NCBI GenBank assembly: GCA_017544005.1
Contig: JAFYEZ010000013.1
Location: 1 to 64,000 of the forward strand
Length of the DNA: 64,000 nucleotides
Origin: Bacteroidales bacterium
GTDB lineage: Bacteria; Bacteroidota; Bacteroidia; Bacteroidales; UBA932
Direction of reading: 5' to 3'
Positions 17,157 through 25,268 of this stretch are shown here, piece after piece (the first letter of the stretch is position 1; every line of letters starts with the position of its first letter). The notes under the pieces are model-generated. The model ran no database searches and had not been told where the DNA came from. It saw only the letters and a list, made by a program, of their open reading frames with translations. The position numbers were made by a program, and so were the translations under genes.

Positions 17157-17741
17157 TCAGTTGCCGAAAATGGCACTTTCGACCTGTTCGCAGAGGATAT
17201 GGCCGAGGGTGATGTGGGCTTCCTGAATGCGCGGCGTATCGGTGGAGGGAACCGCCAGCAGGTGGTCTGCCAGCGCAGCCAGCGCGCCGCCGCCCTCGCC
17301 GGTGAAGGCCACGGTGGCGATGCCCTTGGCGCGGCACACCTCGAAGGCCTTGACAATATTGACGGAGTTGCCGGAAGTGGAGAGGCCCACCAGGACATCC
17401 CCCTTGCGGCCGATTCCGGAAATCAGGCGGGAATAGACGATATCGTAGTTGAAGTCGTTCGAGACCGCCGTCAGGTAGGAGGTATTGCAGTGGAGCGCCT
17501 CGGCGGGCAGGCAGTCCCGGTCAATCAGATACTTGCCGGAGAACTCGGCGGCCAGATGCTGTGCATCGGCCGCACTGCCGCCGTTGCCGCAGAACCAAAC
17601 CTTGCCGCCGGCGCGGAAACAGGCCTCGATTACCGAAGCGGCCCGGCTCAGTTCCCCGAGCAGCGCCTCGTCGGAGAGGATGTTCGAAATCAGTTCGCCG
17701 TGGCTCTCCAGCCGCGATTTGAGCAGTGCTATACGGTCCAT
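17157..17741 (-). CDS. gmhA: Sedoheptulose-7-phosphate isomerase
   Basis: A 194-residue SIS-domain enzyme that converts sedoheptulose 7-phosphate to D-glycero-D-manno-heptose 7-phosphate, the first step of heptose synthesis. Motifs: WFCGNGGSAADAQHLAAEF (about residue 49), VLVGLSTSGNS and the C-terminal QEAHITLGHILCE carrying the catalytic His. Length matches GmhA. Its start overlaps the hddA 3' end by 13 bp, and the fusion gene follows after 3 bases. Confidence 0.93.
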   Translation of the reverse strand: MDRIALLKSRLESHGELISNILSDEALLGELSRAASVIEACFRAGGKVWFCGNGGSAADAQHLAAEFSGKYLIDRDCLPAEALHCNTSYLTAVSNDFNYDIVYSRLISGIGRKGDVLVGLSTSGNSVNIVKAFEVCRAKGIATVAFTGEGGGALAALADHLLAVPSTDTPRIQEAHITLGHILCEQVESAIFGN

Positions 17742-18757
17742 GTCGTCAGGCCCTCCTTGCAGAATTCAAAATCGTAAACCTGTCCGATACCCAGCTTTTC
17801 AAGTGCCTGTACCACCGCGTAGCGGGTATTTCCCGGACAGTGAAAGAACATAAATCCGCCGCCGCCCGCTCCGGAGATCTTGCCTCCGGTGGCGCCGGAG
17901 TGGATGGCGGTATCGTAGATGCGGTCGATAAAGTCGTTGGAGATTTCGGCCGCCATCTTTTTCTTGTTGATCCAGCTGACATTCAGCGCATCGCCCAGCG
18001 ATTCGAGATCGCCCCGCAGCAGGCAGTCCTTGATGCGGAAGGCCTCCGCCTTGACGCGGTGCATGGCCTCCACGGAGTCGCTTTTGCGTTCGCGTACGTT
18101 GGCCATCTGCTCCTCGATGATGCGGGCTGATTCGCGGCGCTTGTCGGTGTAGAGCAGCACAGTGTTCATGGCCCATTCGTTGAGAATGGCCTCGGGCAGG
18201 GTCAGGTGATTCACCACCACCCGCTCGCCGTCCCGGAACTCCATGAAGTTCACACCGCCGAAAGTGGCGGCATACTGGTCCTGGCGGCCGCCGGCCATGC
18301 CGAGATCGATCCGCTCGATCTCATAGGCCAGGCGGGCGATATCGTAGCGGCCCAGCGGCAGGTGCAGCCACTCCACAAAGGCGCCGAGGATGGCCACCAC
18401 GAGGGTGGAGGAGGTGCCCAGGCCGCTCCCGGAGGGAACATCCAGCTGGGTGGTCAGCTCCAGGGAGAGGGGTTTTCCGCCGCAGAATCGCGCCGCGACG
18501 GCATTGTAAACGCCGCACTGCAGCTCCAGCCCCTTGACGGGCTCGAGGTGTGCGGCAGCCGGCAGTTCCGCGCAGAGCCCTTCGTTGACATGGATCAGCC
18601 GCACCTGTCCGTCCTCCGTGGGACGGAGCGTGGCGTGGGCGAACCGGTTGATGGTCACGTTGAGGATGGCACCGCCGTAGAGGTCGGCGTAGGGTGACAC
18701 GTCCGTGCCGCCGCCGGCGATACCCAGTCTGAAAGGCGCTTTGCTTCTGCAGATCAT
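17729..18757 (-). CDS. hddA: D-glycero-alpha-D-manno-heptose-7-phosphate kinase (GHMP kinase)
   Basis: A 342-residue GHMP kinase starting MICRSKAPFRLGIAGGGTD. The phosphate-binding loop is PSGSGLGTSS (about residue 108) and the C-terminal motif GAGGGGFMFF. HddA phosphorylates heptose 7-phosphate at C1. ATG 18757 is chosen because a good promoter lies directly upstream. The ATG at 18766 would sit inside its -7 box. It is first gene of the heptose operon. Confidence 0.9.
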   Translation of the reverse strand: MICRSKAPFRLGIAGGGTDVSPYADLYGGAILNVTINRFAHATLRPTEDGQVRLIHVNEGLCAELPAAAHLEPVKGLELQCGVYNAVAARFCGGKPLSLELTTQLDVPSGSGLGTSSTLVVAILGAFVEWLHLPLGRYDIARLAYEIERIDLGMAGGRQDQYAATFGGVNFMEFRDGERVVVNHLTLPEAILNEWAMNTVLLYTDKRRESARIIEEQMANVRERKSDSVEAMHRVKAEAFRIKDCLLRGDLESLGDALNVSWINKKKMAAEISNDFIDRIYDTAIHSGATGGKISGAGGGGFMFFHCPGNTRYAVVQALEKLGIGQVYDFEFCKEGLTTWTV

Positions 18758-18763
18758 AATCCA

Positions 18764-18795
18764 CAAATATAGGAAAAATCCCTTACTGCGCCAAA
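18764..18795 (-). promoter_or_regulatory. Promoter of the heptose operon, with its -33 box inside aroC
   Basis: On the minus strand TTTG (18795-18792), 20 bases, then TATATTTG (18771-18764). The -7 box ends only 6 bases before the hddA ATG, so the mRNA should be leaderless or nearly so. The -33 box lies in the last codons of aroC. Confidence 0.75.
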
Positions 18796-19781
18796 CAGAG
18801 GGCGGTCAGCGCCTCCACCACGGGCGGAACCCGCAGGGCGAAGCAGGTATCGTGGCGTCCTCCGGCCGCGAGCGGGCGCATCTCCCGCGCCGCGAAATCG
18901 AAGGTTTCCTGCGGCCGGGCGATCGTGGCGGTGGGTTTGACCGCCACCCGGAAGACGATGGGGTTGCCGTTGGAGATGCCGCCGTTGATGCCCCCCGCCC
19001 CGTTGGTGGCGGTCCGGCCGGTGGCATCGATAAAGCGGTCGTTGTGCTCCGAGCCCCGCTTGCGGGCGGCTGCGAATCCGTCGCCGAATTCGATGCCCCG
19101 GATGCCGGGAATCGAGAACATGGCGTGCGAAAGGAGTGATTCCAGGGAGTCGAAGAAGGGCTCGCCGAGCCCGACGGGCACATCGGAGCAGATGCATTCC
19201 ACGATACCTCCGAGCGAATCGCCGTCGGCTTGGGCCTGCTCCAGGGCGGCCGTGACGCCCGCCTCGTCGGTGGCGGGAATGCCGCCGACCTCGATCAGCC
19301 GCGCTTCCACGCGGATCGGGGCGATCAACCGTTTGGCCAGCACGCCGGCCGCCACCAGGGGCAGCGTCATGCGCCCCGAGAAGATGCCGCCGCCGGAGGT
19401 CGCCTCCACGCCGTACTTGACGGCCGCCGTAAAATCGGCATGGCCCGGACGCGGATGAAACTTGAAGGGCTCGTAATCCTGCGGGCGGATATCCTGGTTG
19501 TCAAAGGTGATGGTCAGCGGTTGTCCGGAAGTGACGAAACTTCCGTCCTTGCATTCCAGCATGCCGCCGGAGAAGTGGGGAATGTCGGCCTCCCGCCGCG
19601 CCGTGGTGCCGGGGGCACCGCTGCGTCGCCGGGCCAGATCGGGCTCGAAATCATCAGGATGCAGGTCGATTCCGGCCGGCAGCCCTTCCAGGGTGACGCC
19701 CACCGTGGGTTCATGCGAAGCGCCGAAGAGGGTAACCCGCAGCCCCTGCGGTCCGCCGAAGGTATTGTGCAGTGCGCTCAT
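18783..19781 (-). CDS. aroC: Chorismate synthase
   Basis: A 332-residue FMN-dependent enzyme converting EPSP to chorismate, the last common step to aromatic amino acids. Family signatures are GASHEPTVGVTLEGLPAGI (about residue 20), FKFHPRPGHADFTAAVKYG, the GGGIFSGR loop and ISNGNPIVFRVAVKPT. It is slightly shorter than the usual 350-370, with a brief C-terminus. The ATG overlaps the aroDA stop by 4 bp, so aroB-aroDA-aroC form one coupled operon. Confidence 0.95.
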   Translation of the reverse strand: MSALHNTFGGPQGLRVTLFGASHEPTVGVTLEGLPAGIDLHPDDFEPDLARRRSGAPGTTARREADIPHFSGGMLECKDGSFVTSGQPLTITFDNQDIRPQDYEPFKFHPRPGHADFTAAVKYGVEATSGGGIFSGRMTLPLVAAGVLAKRLIAPIRVEARLIEVGGIPATDEAGVTAALEQAQADGDSLGGIVECICSDVPVGLGEPFFDSLESLLSHAMFSIPGIRGIEFGDGFAAARKRGSEHNDRFIDATGRTATNGAGGINGGISNGNPIVFRVAVKPTATIARPQETFDFAAREMRPLAAGGRHDTCFALRVPPVVEALTALCLAQ

Positions 19782-21739
19782 TTTCGTTTTCTTCCCAATA
19801 GTTTATCCAGCTCCTCCGGGAACTCCGGCCAGGATTTTCCGGCGCAGGAGAGGTCGTCGATGTGCACCTTCCGGCGCGACATACCGTCCGCCACGGCCAG
19901 CGCCATGGCCAGCCGGTGGTCGCCGTGCGAGGAACAGTGACCGCCGCGCAGCAGCAGCGAGGGGGAGCCTTCGATATAGAGTTTGCCATCCTCCGCGATG
20001 AAGAGGTCGGCCCCGATGGCGCGGAACTCCTCCACAAAGGTCCTGGCCCGGTCACTCTCCTTGTTGCGGAGCCGCTCCAGGCCGCTGATGCAACTTTCGC
20101 CGCCCGCCCGGAGGGCCAGGATGATCAGTGCGCCGAGCAGGTCGGGGGTGTCCGTGATGTCGTAGTCAAAGGGGACGGTGAGTCCCTTGCGGATGTTGAT
20201 GTCGCCGTTTTCGTAGCGCACCAGGTCGCTGTTCTGCTCCACCAGCAGGTCGTACATCTCGGCGTCGGGCTGCAGGGAATTGATGTTCAGCCCGTGCAGC
20301 GTCACGTCGCCCATCGCGGCGCCGGCGGCCAGCATCAGCGCCGCAGCGCTCCAGTCGGCTTCGCAGGCCAGTCCGACCACCGGGCGCACCCGCTGTCCCG
20401 TGCCAAAGAAATAAGTCCGCTCGTCCAGGTCGTCCTGCTCTTCCGGGAAATCGGGCACCTCCAGGCCAAAGTAGCCCATCACCTCGCAGGTCAGATCGAG
20501 ATAGAAGCGACTCGTGAGGTGGTGGATGCGCAGGAAGGTGGGCAGCTGGTTGCGGGTGGGGCAGAGCGAAAGGGCAATCAGCAGTCCGGAAATCATCTGG
20601 CTGCCGTGCTTGCCGTTGATGGGCGTCAGCGGCGAAGGGCGCAGCGTGCCGGAGACCGTCAGCGGCAGGAAGCCGGTGCGCTCGCCTTCCACCTTCAGCC
20701 CGAAGTGTTCCAGCATCGTCTTGTAGGGGCAGACGCGCCGCCGGAGCAGCGACTTTTCCCCGGTGATGGTGACCGGTCTCCGCGCCAGTCCCGCCAGCGG
20801 AATGCAGAGACGCGCCAGCAGGGCGGATTCTCCCACAAAGAGGGTGTCATCCTTGAGAATGAGGCCCTGGCGCTGGATATCCTGGTGACCGGTGATGATG
20901 AGCGTATCGCCTTCGCGCTGCACCTCGGCCCCCAGCTGTTCGGCTACATGCAGGGCCGCCTCGCTGTCGTAGCAGGGGGTGTAGCGGTAGAGCCGCGTGG
21001 TGCCGGTGCAGAGCGCGGCCAGGATAATGGCGCGCTGCGCGAAACTCTTGGAAGCGGGCAGCCGCATCACGTCGCCCTGCAGGGGAATGTCCTCCTCCTC
21101 CCAGAAGTCAAAGACGGTGTACTGGCCCGGGGCGGTGCGGGTTTCGCGGCCCGGCGCCAGGTAGATGAAGGGCGCCCGGTGCTGCGTGACGGCTTCGATG
21201 CGGGTCTGCGCGCCGGCCTCGCCCATGGCGAAAGCCTCCAGCCGCCCCGCAGGGAAGTGCGGGTAGAGCGAGAGAATCCGCCGGCAGTCTTCCGCATCTT
21301 CCGCCATCGTGACGATTTTCACGAGGTCCGCTCCCTCCTTGAAGGCCTCTTCTGCAATCTTGCGGAGGGCCGCCTCCTGGGGCGTACAGCTGAAATTATG
21401 ATAGGAAAGGATAATCTTGCAGTCCTTGTTCAGCGCCAGCGAAATGAGCCAGCGGCGCGCGGGCTCCGGGAGCGAGAGGCTGATGTCCACGTAGTCCGCT
21501 CCGGCGAGGATGGCCAGCGAGAGCCGTTCCACCGCCACCGATTCGTTGAGCGAGGTGGGGTTCACGTAGGAGGCCATCAGTTTGACTTCGCGTTCGCAGG
21601 AGAAGAGTTCCTTGAACTGCTCCTCCTTCCAGTCGCACGGCTCCAGCCGGATCTCCACGACATCCTGCATGAAGCCCTGCGCCAATGCGCGGCAGTACTC
21701 GAAATCGTCCGAGCGGACACTCAGGCAAAGCTGGCTCAT
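19778..21739 (-). CDS. Fused type I 3-dehydroquinate dehydratase and EPSP synthase
   Basis: 653 residues. Residues 1-212 are an AroD-like type I dehydroquinase with the catalytic His in LSYHNF (His114), the Schiff-base Lys in ADLVKIV (Lys141), an Arg at about 180, and APGQ (203-206). From about 217, EPSP synthase begins with LPASKSFAQRA (Lys231), then GESALLAR in place of the NxGT loop, DTPDLLGAL with the catalytic Asp, NKESDR and DHRLAMALAV. It thus covers steps 3 and 6 of the shikimate pathway. The GESxLxxR form of the loop is a divergence I associate with Bacteroidota AroA. It overlaps aroB and aroC by 4 bp each. Confidence 0.92.
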   Translation of the reverse strand: MSQLCLSVRSDDFEYCRALAQGFMQDVVEIRLEPCDWKEEQFKELFSCEREVKLMASYVNPTSLNESVAVERLSLAILAGADYVDISLSLPEPARRWLISLALNKDCKIILSYHNFSCTPQEAALRKIAEEAFKEGADLVKIVTMAEDAEDCRRILSLYPHFPAGRLEAFAMGEAGAQTRIEAVTQHRAPFIYLAPGRETRTAPGQYTVFDFWEEEDIPLQGDVMRLPASKSFAQRAIILAALCTGTTRLYRYTPCYDSEAALHVAEQLGAEVQREGDTLIITGHQDIQRQGLILKDDTLFVGESALLARLCIPLAGLARRPVTITGEKSLLRRRVCPYKTMLEHFGLKVEGERTGFLPLTVSGTLRPSPLTPINGKHGSQMISGLLIALSLCPTRNQLPTFLRIHHLTSRFYLDLTCEVMGYFGLEVPDFPEEQDDLDERTYFFGTGQRVRPVVGLACEADWSAAALMLAAGAAMGDVTLHGLNINSLQPDAEMYDLLVEQNSDLVRYENGDINIRKGLTVPFDYDITDTPDLLGALIILALRAGGESCISGLERLRNKESDRARTFVEEFRAIGADLFIAEDGKLYIEGSPSLLLRGGHCSSHGDHRLAMALAVADGMSRRKVHIDDLSCAGKSWPEFPEELDKLLGRKRK

Positions 21740-22719
21740 CGCAGTTCCTCCGGTTTCAGGGGTTGGACCATCACGCGGCCGATGGCGACGGGCAGCACGA
21801 ACCGTACGGCGCCTTCACGCGACTTTTTATCTTTGGCAACCGCCTCGATCAGCGCTTCCCGCGGAAGGGGGCTCTCTGTGGGGAGGCCGCAGGCGGTGAA
21901 ATCGCGCTTGAGCCGCTCCACCAGTGCGGGTTCGGCCTCGCCCAGCCGAACGGCCGTTTCCGCAGCCAGGATGATTCCCATGGCCACCGCATCCCCGTGC
22001 GTCACGGCACCCTGGGTACATTTTTCAATCGCATGGCCGAAGGTGTGCCCAAGGTTCAACAGGTGGCGCGGCCCCTCGTCGAGAAAATCCTCCTCCACGA
22101 GGTTCGATTTGATCTCCACGGCCCGGCGGATGAGCGAGAGGCGCTCCGCTGCGCAGCGGGGAAGGGGCGCACTGAAGTGCACCACGGCCCGCGCATAGGC
22201 GGCCGCGTCGCACAGCAGGAAGGTCTTGAGCATCTCGGCGATGCCGCCCCGGTCGTCGGCTCCTTCAGCCAGCGGCGGGCAGATATAGATGAACTCGGGC
22301 GCGCGGAAGGTTCCGAGCATGTTCTTGTAGCCTTCGAGATTCACCCCGTTTTTGCCCCCGATGGCGGCATCCACCTGCGCAAGCAGGGTGGTGGGGACCA
22401 GGGCACAGGCCACGCCCCGCTGATAGAGTGCGGCCAGCAGTCCTGTGAGGTCGGTCGTCGTGCCGCCGCCGATGCCCAAGAGCAGCGCGTCGCGGTCAGC
22501 TCCCGCTGCCAACAGCTTGGCAGCCAGTGCTTCCACGGTGGCCATCCGTTTGGCCGCCTCGCCCGCTTCAATGCGGAAAATGTGGTCCGGGCGGAAGAGT
22601 CCCGTCAGCCGCGGCTCCTTCACCTTGTCGTCCAGGACGGCATAGACCTCGCGTCCCTGGAGCCGCTGTTCGAGCAGTTTCAAGTTGCCGGAGAGAAGGA
22701 TGCTGTCGGGAAGAGCCAT
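21736..22719 (-). CDS. aroB: 3-dehydroquinate synthase
   Basis: A 327-residue NAD- and metal-dependent enzyme converting DAHP to 3-dehydroquinate. Motifs: LLLGIGGGTTTDLTGLLAAL (NAD loop), VPTTLLAQVDAAIGGKNGV, GGIAEMLKTF, and the metal ligands in NLGHTFGHAIE and THGDAVAMGI. It is a little shorter than the typical 350. It heads the aroB-aroDA-aroC operon and starts 5 bases after the end of the upstream serine hydrolase gene, so read-through from that gene is possible. Confidence 0.95.
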   Translation of the reverse strand: MALPDSILLSGNLKLLEQRLQGREVYAVLDDKVKEPRLTGLFRPDHIFRIEAGEAAKRMATVEALAAKLLAAGADRDALLLGIGGGTTTDLTGLLAALYQRGVACALVPTTLLAQVDAAIGGKNGVNLEGYKNMLGTFRAPEFIYICPPLAEGADDRGGIAEMLKTFLLCDAAAYARAVVHFSAPLPRCAAERLSLIRRAVEIKSNLVEEDFLDEGPRHLLNLGHTFGHAIEKCTQGAVTHGDAVAMGIILAAETAVRLGEAEPALVERLKRDFTACGLPTESPLPREALIEAVAKDKKSREGAVRFVLPVAIGRVMVQPLKPEELR

Positions 22720-22724
22720 GGCGT

Positions 22725-23900
22725 TTATTTCAAGGAAGATGCAACGATATTGGAAACGGTCCGACGCAGCTGCGAAATACCGCCTTTGTCATAAGGATGG
22801 ACGCGGTTTGTGAGAAGAATGACGGCCGTTCCGGTCTCGAAATCAAGCACCATCGAAGTGCCGGTATAGCCGGTGTGGCAGAGGACGGTCGTGGGGTTGA
22901 AGCCCTCGCCCTTGAGGCCGGAGGAGGTGCTTTCGGCATCCCACCCCAGGCTGCGGCCGTTCGGGGCGCGGAAGGTTGCGAGCCGCTCCACGGTGGTCTC
23001 CCCGAGGATCCGCTTTCCGCGGAAGGCACCGCCGCCGAGCAGGGCCTTGGCAAAACGGGCCAGGTCCTCCGCCGGGGCAAAGACTCCTGCGTTACCGCTG
23101 TTCCCGTCGTTCACCAGTCGGGCGGTCGGGTCGTGCACCTCGCCCCGCAGGGGAAGCCCGTCTGCCTGGAGGGTGGTCGGCACCACCTTCGGCATCAGGT
23201 CGCTGCGGGTTGCCGCCGGGCTGTAGCAGGAGTGCTTCATGCCGAGGCGGTCAAAGACCTCCCGCTGTACATAATCGCACAGCCGCTCCCCGGTGACGGT
23301 TTCGAGGATATGCTGCAAAGTAATGAAATTTAGGCAACTGTAGAGATATCCGTCGGCTCCCGGGCGGAATCTGCGCGGAAGCTCCACGGCGATGTGCCGG
23401 ATCAGGTCATCGGGCGAATGGGGGCCGTATCGCTCCAGGTAGGAGGCCACGTGAATCTCGGGCGGCAGCCCGGCGCTGTGCGTCAGCAGGTCGCCGATCC
23501 GGATATCCACCGCTTCTCCCGTTTCGGGGTCCACCCAGGGGGCGAAACCGGGAATGTATTGAGAAACCTTGTCGTCCAAATGGATACGGTGCTTCTCCAG
23601 CAGCTGGAGAATGGCGGTCGTCGTCCCCACGCACTTGCTCACGCTGGCCAGGTCGAAGATGGCATCGGTCGTCATCGGGATGGTATCGGGCACCACCTGG
23701 CGGTTGCCGTAGGCCTTGAGATAGACGGTCCGTCCGCCGCGCACCACGGCCAGCACCGCCCCGGGAATCTGTCCCGAGTCGATGGCCGCTTCGATGGCCG
23801 CGTCGGCCTGCGCCATCTGCTGCAGGTCCAGTCCGCTAGTCCGCCCGCATCCCGCGAGCAGCACCAGCACCAACAACCAACCGCCAAAGAATCTCTTCAT
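22725..23900 (-). CDS. Beta-lactamase-fold serine hydrolase lipoprotein
   Basis: A 391-residue lipoprotein (LVLLAGC, Cys18) of the class C beta-lactamase/S12 fold. The catalytic SxxK is SVSK (about residue 88), with YSCLNF in the place of the Tyr-x-Asn box and HTGYTG replacing KTG. This family includes D-aminopeptidases, esterases and cell-wall-fragment hydrolases. The substrate is not predictable. A -7 box lies 5 bases before the ATG. Confidence 0.85.
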   Translation of the reverse strand: MKRFFGGWLLVLVLLAGCGRTSGLDLQQMAQADAAIEAAIDSGQIPGAVLAVVRGGRTVYLKAYGNRQVVPDTIPMTTDAIFDLASVSKCVGTTTAILQLLEKHRIHLDDKVSQYIPGFAPWVDPETGEAVDIRIGDLLTHSAGLPPEIHVASYLERYGPHSPDDLIRHIAVELPRRFRPGADGYLYSCLNFITLQHILETVTGERLCDYVQREVFDRLGMKHSCYSPAATRSDLMPKVVPTTLQADGLPLRGEVHDPTARLVNDGNSGNAGVFAPAEDLARFAKALLGGGAFRGKRILGETTVERLATFRAPNGRSLGWDAESTSSGLKGEGFNPTTVLCHTGYTGTSMVLDFETGTAVILLTNRVHPYDKGGISQLRRTVSNIVASSLK

Positions 23901-23905
23901 ACCCC

Positions 23906-23913
23906 CAAAGGTA
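23906..23913 (-). promoter_or_regulatory. -7 element adjacent to the serine hydrolase start
   Basis: On the minus strand this reads TACCTTTG, ending 5 bases before the ATG at 23900. This is another candidate leaderless start. There is no convincing -33 box. Confidence 0.5.
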
Positions 23914-23921
23914 ACAAAAAA

Positions 23922-24614
23922 TCACCTGACGGCTAACGCAGGGTCTGGAATCTCCGGGAGTGCATAGTAGTTCTTCAGAAAAACGTCGCCGGTTATATCG
24001 GTATATGCCTTTCTTTTGATTCTCACGGAATCAGGGGAAGTGAGGGGCTCTTCCAGCCGTCTTTTTATGTAATCCAATCCTTTTTGTTTATTTCCCATCA
24101 GATAGTACATAATAGGCAGAGTGGTATCTCTCTCATAATCAGTATATCCTTTCTCCTTTTCAAAAGAGTACACGACGTTGTCCCAATCCTGATATCTGTC
24201 AAAGAAAACGGAACCATACTGATGAATATCATTCATGATTTGTCGACAAGTTAAAGGAATTGCCTCCAGATTCGACTGGTCAAGGTCATATTCAAAGAAT
24301 TCAGCTCCGGGCAACAACATGTATAATTGATGTGATATAGTCGGTTGGAGACAGTACTTGTTATAGCGGTGGAGTTCGTTTAACTGGTAATACAATCTGG
24401 AAATATTATCAAAACAAATGCCTATGCTGGAACTAACTCCTATATGTCCTGGGTACATGTAAGAAGTAAAGCCAAAACCAATAGAAAGTCCAATATTGTC
24501 AGAAACTCTCTTGAAGTATTGACGAACTGAAGATATCCTTTCTGTATTAAAACCTTCCCCTTTTATTAATTGATCGATTTCTTTTTCGAAAATTATTCTT
24601 GCAGGTGATTTCAT
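23922..24614 (-). CDS. Unrecognised protein, probable second immunity protein of the Rhs locus
   Basis: 230 residues from ATG 24614 (a TTG at 24629 is an alternative overlapping the previous gene). It has no signal peptide or membrane helix, and I recognise no family. The composition is rich in Tyr, Ile and Asn and markedly AT-rich compared with the flanking aro and ribosomal genes. It directly follows a fragment of a toxin C-terminus, the standard position of the cognate immunity gene in displaced toxin-immunity cassettes. Function is inferred from position only. Confidence 0.6.
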   Translation of the reverse strand: MKSPARIIFEKEIDQLIKGEGFNTERISSVRQYFKRVSDNIGLSIGFGFTSYMYPGHIGVSSSIGICFDNISRLYYQLNELHRYNKYCLQPTISHQLYMLLPGAEFFEYDLDQSNLEAIPLTCRQIMNDIHQYGSVFFDRYQDWDNVVYSFEKEKGYTDYERDTTLPIMYYLMGNKQKGLDYIKRRLEEPLTSPDSVRIKRKAYTDITGDVFLKNYYALPEIPDPALAVR

Positions 24615-24625
24615 GCTAATATTAA

Positions 24626-24859
24626 TCAAGGTTTAAATGCTCCGCCAATGCCTCTCCAAATCTGAAAATCGTAATTGTTAATTGTCTGTTGCTTGAATAA
24701 ATTAGATGCCTTTGATCCGACATGAAGGATAGTTTCCCCTACTTCCATTTTGGGGTAAACAATACTTTGATTCTGAGTCAGCGGGGCCGTAGCGCTACTC
24801 TTAACTTCCACAATAACTACCTGACCATTTAGCTTACCGACAAAAACGGCTCGAATCAT
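24626..24859 (-). CDS. Orphan polymorphic-toxin C-terminal fragment (nuclease-like)
   Basis: 77 residues from ATG 24859 (or 81 from GTG 24871). The segment VIVEVKSSATAPLTQNQ is typical of the end of PD-(D/E)xK-like nuclease tips of Rhs and other polymorphic toxins, in which ExK carries active-site residues. The N-terminal half of such a domain, including the first acidic residue, is missing, and the frame upstream is closed by the TGA of the immunity gene. It therefore looks like the leftover end of a former toxin tip displaced when the current Rhs C-terminus was acquired. It overlaps or abuts the following immunity candidate. Confidence 0.6.
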   Translation of the reverse strand: MIRAVFVGKLNGQVVIVEVKSSATAPLTQNQSIVYPKMEVGETILHVGSKASNLFKQQTINNYDFQIWRGIGGAFKP

Positions 24860-24871
24860 AGTGTTACCCAC

Positions 24872-25213
24872 TCATTCTTTCTCCATGATTTCGCCAGAAG
24901 GATTTACGATAAAGAGACGCTCCTTTTCTGAAATCGATGGAATGTAGGTATTAATATTTAGTCTCTCTCTCAAGCCTTTAAGATAGACCATTTTTTGATA
25001 AAAAGCAGCGCAGGCTTCATCCTCAGTCATGTACTCACTTCGATTCTCCTCCTCGCCGCGGTCTCCAATTTCGATAATCACCCAATAGCCGGCTTTTCCC
25101 CCGCCCTTCTGAAGGATGTACTTGTACGGAGGCGTTAGTTCTCCATCCAATGAGTAAAGAGACTTGTCAATACCGAGTGTTTCTATTCTTTTTTTTAATA
25201 TATTTTTTTTCAT
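24872..25213 (-). CDS. Probable immunity protein for the Rhs TNT toxin (Imm59-like?)
   Basis: A 113-residue cytosolic protein with no signal peptide, located 55 bases after the Rhs stop codon. The layout (KRIETLGIDKSLYSLDGEL, then WVIIEIGDRGEE, then EYMTEDEACAAFYQKMVYL) resembles, from memory, the small Imm59-type immunity family. A profile search is required. It is AT-rich like the toxin gene. Its position immediately behind the toxin tip is the main evidence for function. Confidence 0.6.
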   Translation of the reverse strand: MKKNILKKRIETLGIDKSLYSLDGELTPPYKYILQKGGGKAGYWVIIEIGDRGEEENRSEYMTEDEACAAFYQKMVYLKGLRERLNINTYIPSISEKERLFIVNPSGEIMEKE

Positions 25214-25268
25214 AATTAATTACCAGAAAGGACCATGTCTTCTCGTTATTAAACAATAACTGCATTTA

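Noticed and set aside
22527-23333. Plus-strand frames over aroB and the serine hydrolase.
   Set aside because: They are shadows of the minus-strand genes, rich in Arg and Pro and without domains.
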